Below are positions 34,901 through 35,193 of a stretch of 35,193 nucleotides of DNA, piece after piece. The stretch is from Planctomycetota bacterium. Lineage in GTDB: Bacteria > Planctomycetota > JAJSAM01 > JAJVHW01. Position numbers and translations under genes: made by a program. The notes below the pieces were generated by a model. That model searched no databases, was not told the origin of the DNA, and was given only the letters and a program-made list of their open reading frames with translations. The stretch's first letter is position 1. The number at the start of each line of letters is the position of its first letter. The DNA lies in NCBI GenBank assembly GCA_024280885.1, contig JAJRPF010000009.1, positions 1 to 35,193 of the forward strand, given 5' to 3'.

Positions 34901-34983
34901 GAGCCAGCGCAGGCCGAGAAGAGCCCCAGGAGGAGCCCCAGAGTGACGAGTGAAATCGAGGTGAGCGATCGACGGAATTTCAT
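31978..34983 (-). CDS. M16-family (insulinase-type) zinc metalloprotease, lipoprotein
   Basis: The product is 1001 residues from ATG 34983; GGGAG eight bases upstream favours it over the ATG at 35019. A lipoprotein signal ends in L21-F-S-A-C25. The inverted zinc motif is H119-Y-L-E122-H123, and the third ligand is probably E241 in QTELEAVYEEMN. Between them is an inserted helical segment of about 50 residues (DRITALYEELFHATEPAARA...), so the third ligand is further off than the usual 75-80 residues; I know of similar insertions in M16 proteins of this clade. Residues from about 520 on form a second M16-like half lacking the HxxEH motif. It probably degrades or processes peptides in the periplasm. 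Confidence 0.92.
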   Translation of the reverse strand: MKFRRSLTSISLVTLGLLLGLFSACAGSAPGTSEAARDALRPLDDGEVTQADSALATADGAKAHVPAVAGDPMGVIIERLPNGLTVMLSPNHEEPRINAWITTRAGSAKDPSDSTGMAHYLEHMLFKGTTKLGTLDWAKEKPHLDRITALYEELFHATEPAARAKIYAEIDKSNVAAAEYEVPSEIDQLYSAMGFSGMNAFTSNDQTSYVVNLPANRLEHWAKLESERFTDAVFRLFQTELEAVYEEMNRSLDNPGRAVFQAQSRALFPAHPYGTQPTIGTVEHLKNPSLRKMYEYLEKWYVPGNMCIALAGDFDPAEAMEVITRYFGAWEAKAVAADPEYPIEKPNGRTFVEVTHKADEQVSIAYLTVGPNHPDVLPVILCDMMLDNQQTGLINVNLSQTQAVRSAGSGPMFLAEAGVQTLRAVPKPGQTLEECEALLLEQVRLLRAGEFTDADLAAVITDFEVGEKRSLESNRTRVSQMTSAFVNRTPWRNEVESLDRMRKVTKTQIVAAANKYLSDDFVVIYRRNGDPVLPDVTKPKFTTVQIENDVHTPFFNSILNMPATPIEPVFAVAGKDYVVRDYDWGRLYYGANPINDVFDLDVHFEVGSDHDKRLEMAFPLLSLAGAGALDPIAYKRTLYALGSTISGNASEKETVLSASGLDANFDATVTLMQEHFKTPKGVGQDDLAKLVQRFLGMRAMQQSSPRALNGALQMYAMRGAESPMLTGPTNAELAQLQAAELLGAAADVWKYKRIVVYVGTLPIEKVAAAFAKAAGTELQTAPVYKPTKYVAPSANRILFLQQTGAQAQVGFFGPDGEFEPKQFPVRRVYNEFMGGGMGAVVFQEVREARSLAYSVWANYGNGSRVGDDNIMRAGMANQQDKAVEAVGVLMGLIRKFPSSENRLRQVTSSIDESYRTNRLGFRGMPGAALTWDRWGIDGDPRDYNWRTAVAMDAAGLDAFAKRFETLPFTITIVGDKEKVDLEALGRFGEVQEVTKDELFNF

Positions 34984-35193
34984 GCGTAAGACTCCCATCG
35001 GCAACGTGGCCGACGACACCTTCCATGCGGACCCCGCACGCCATGCGCGGTCCTAGCAGCCTGTCGGAGTAGTCCATCGGAACCGGAGAATGTGCCTTCG
35101 CAACCGAATTCGAGAACGGTTGACTCCGCCCAGGAACGCCGTCCGTCGCACTTGCCAGGCTCGATGTTGCTTCGGCAGGGACTTCGCCTCTCA
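34984..35193. other. Upstream region of the M16 gene, no gene seen
   Basis: Apart from the protease ribosome site (34992-34996), no gene, tRNA or clear repeat is visible to the window end. The promoter of the protease should be here, but no consensus pair stands out. Confidence 0.5.

Noticed and set aside
35056..35193. Possible insertion-sequence end (AGCCTGTCGGAGTAG at the start)
   Set aside because: The short motif reminded me of some IS termini, but there is no transposase frame, no partner repeat and the window ends. I cannot support it.

Overview
The window is about 35.2 kb of GC-rich bacterial chromosome that is densely coding on both strands. The mix of genes points to a planctomycete (Planctomycetota), probably a lineage outside the well-studied Planctomycetia. 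The clues are a secreted von Willebrand A/HEAT/peptidase-like fusion, a 1160-residue secreted HEAT/TPR protein, a 2333-residue kelch plus glycine-rich surface protein, lipoproteins, short Arg-rich secreted proteins and GT-C glycosyltransferases with TPR tails. This assignment is an inference from gene content, with no marker-gene phylogeny behind it.

Layout, left to right. (1) 1-3.3 kb: a small Ser/Thr/Gly-repeat protein with a CCCH metal-binding-like tail, then the vWA fusion. (2) 3.4-3.8 kb: a complete tRNA-Ser(UGA), followed by two separated pieces of a second tRNA-Ser 3' end. (3) 3.8-7.3 kb: a leftward pair (small protein, four-helix membrane protein), a secreted protein of unknown function, a membrane-anchored transglutaminase-like protein and a bifunctional-nuclease-domain (BFN) protein. 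(4) 7.36-7.53 kb: a 172-bp nested inverted repeat. (5) 7.7-13.1 kb: a rightward operon of type II-like asparaginase, NAD(P)H-hydrate dehydratase and HEAT/TPR protein. (6) 13.3-18.2 kb: a small secreted basic protein, an SGNH hydrolase, an adenylosuccinate lyase resembling the vertebrate type, and a leftward thiD/DUF2520-type pair joined by an ATGA overlap. (7) 18.4-25.4 kb: the giant surface protein. (8) 25.4-26.4 kb: a long non-coding stretch, then rpmH (ribosomal protein bL34) with no rnpA or yidC next to it. (9) 26.5-35 kb: a lipoprotein and two paralogous GT-C glycosyltransferases on the minus strand, separated by a plus-strand thioredoxin/NifU-like pair, then a two-domain M16 metalloprotease lipoprotein.

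How the genes fit together. Housekeeping genes (purB, thiD, nnrD, trxA, rpmH, the asparaginase) are interleaved with a large cell-envelope set: secreted repeat proteins, membrane glycosyltransferases, an SGNH hydrolase and a lipoprotein peptidase. The two glycosyltransferases probably move sugars from lipid carriers onto envelope acceptors, and large secreted proteins such as the giant one are possible acceptors; that link is speculative. I see no phage, transposase, CRISPR or recognisable defence locus.

The most notable signals are the nested inverted-repeat element, the split tRNA-Ser remnant, the NifU-like protein that has lost its scaffold cysteines beside thioredoxin, the vWA fusion with a degenerate peptidase site, and the isolated rpmH. 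None of these amounts to a demonstrated new system.
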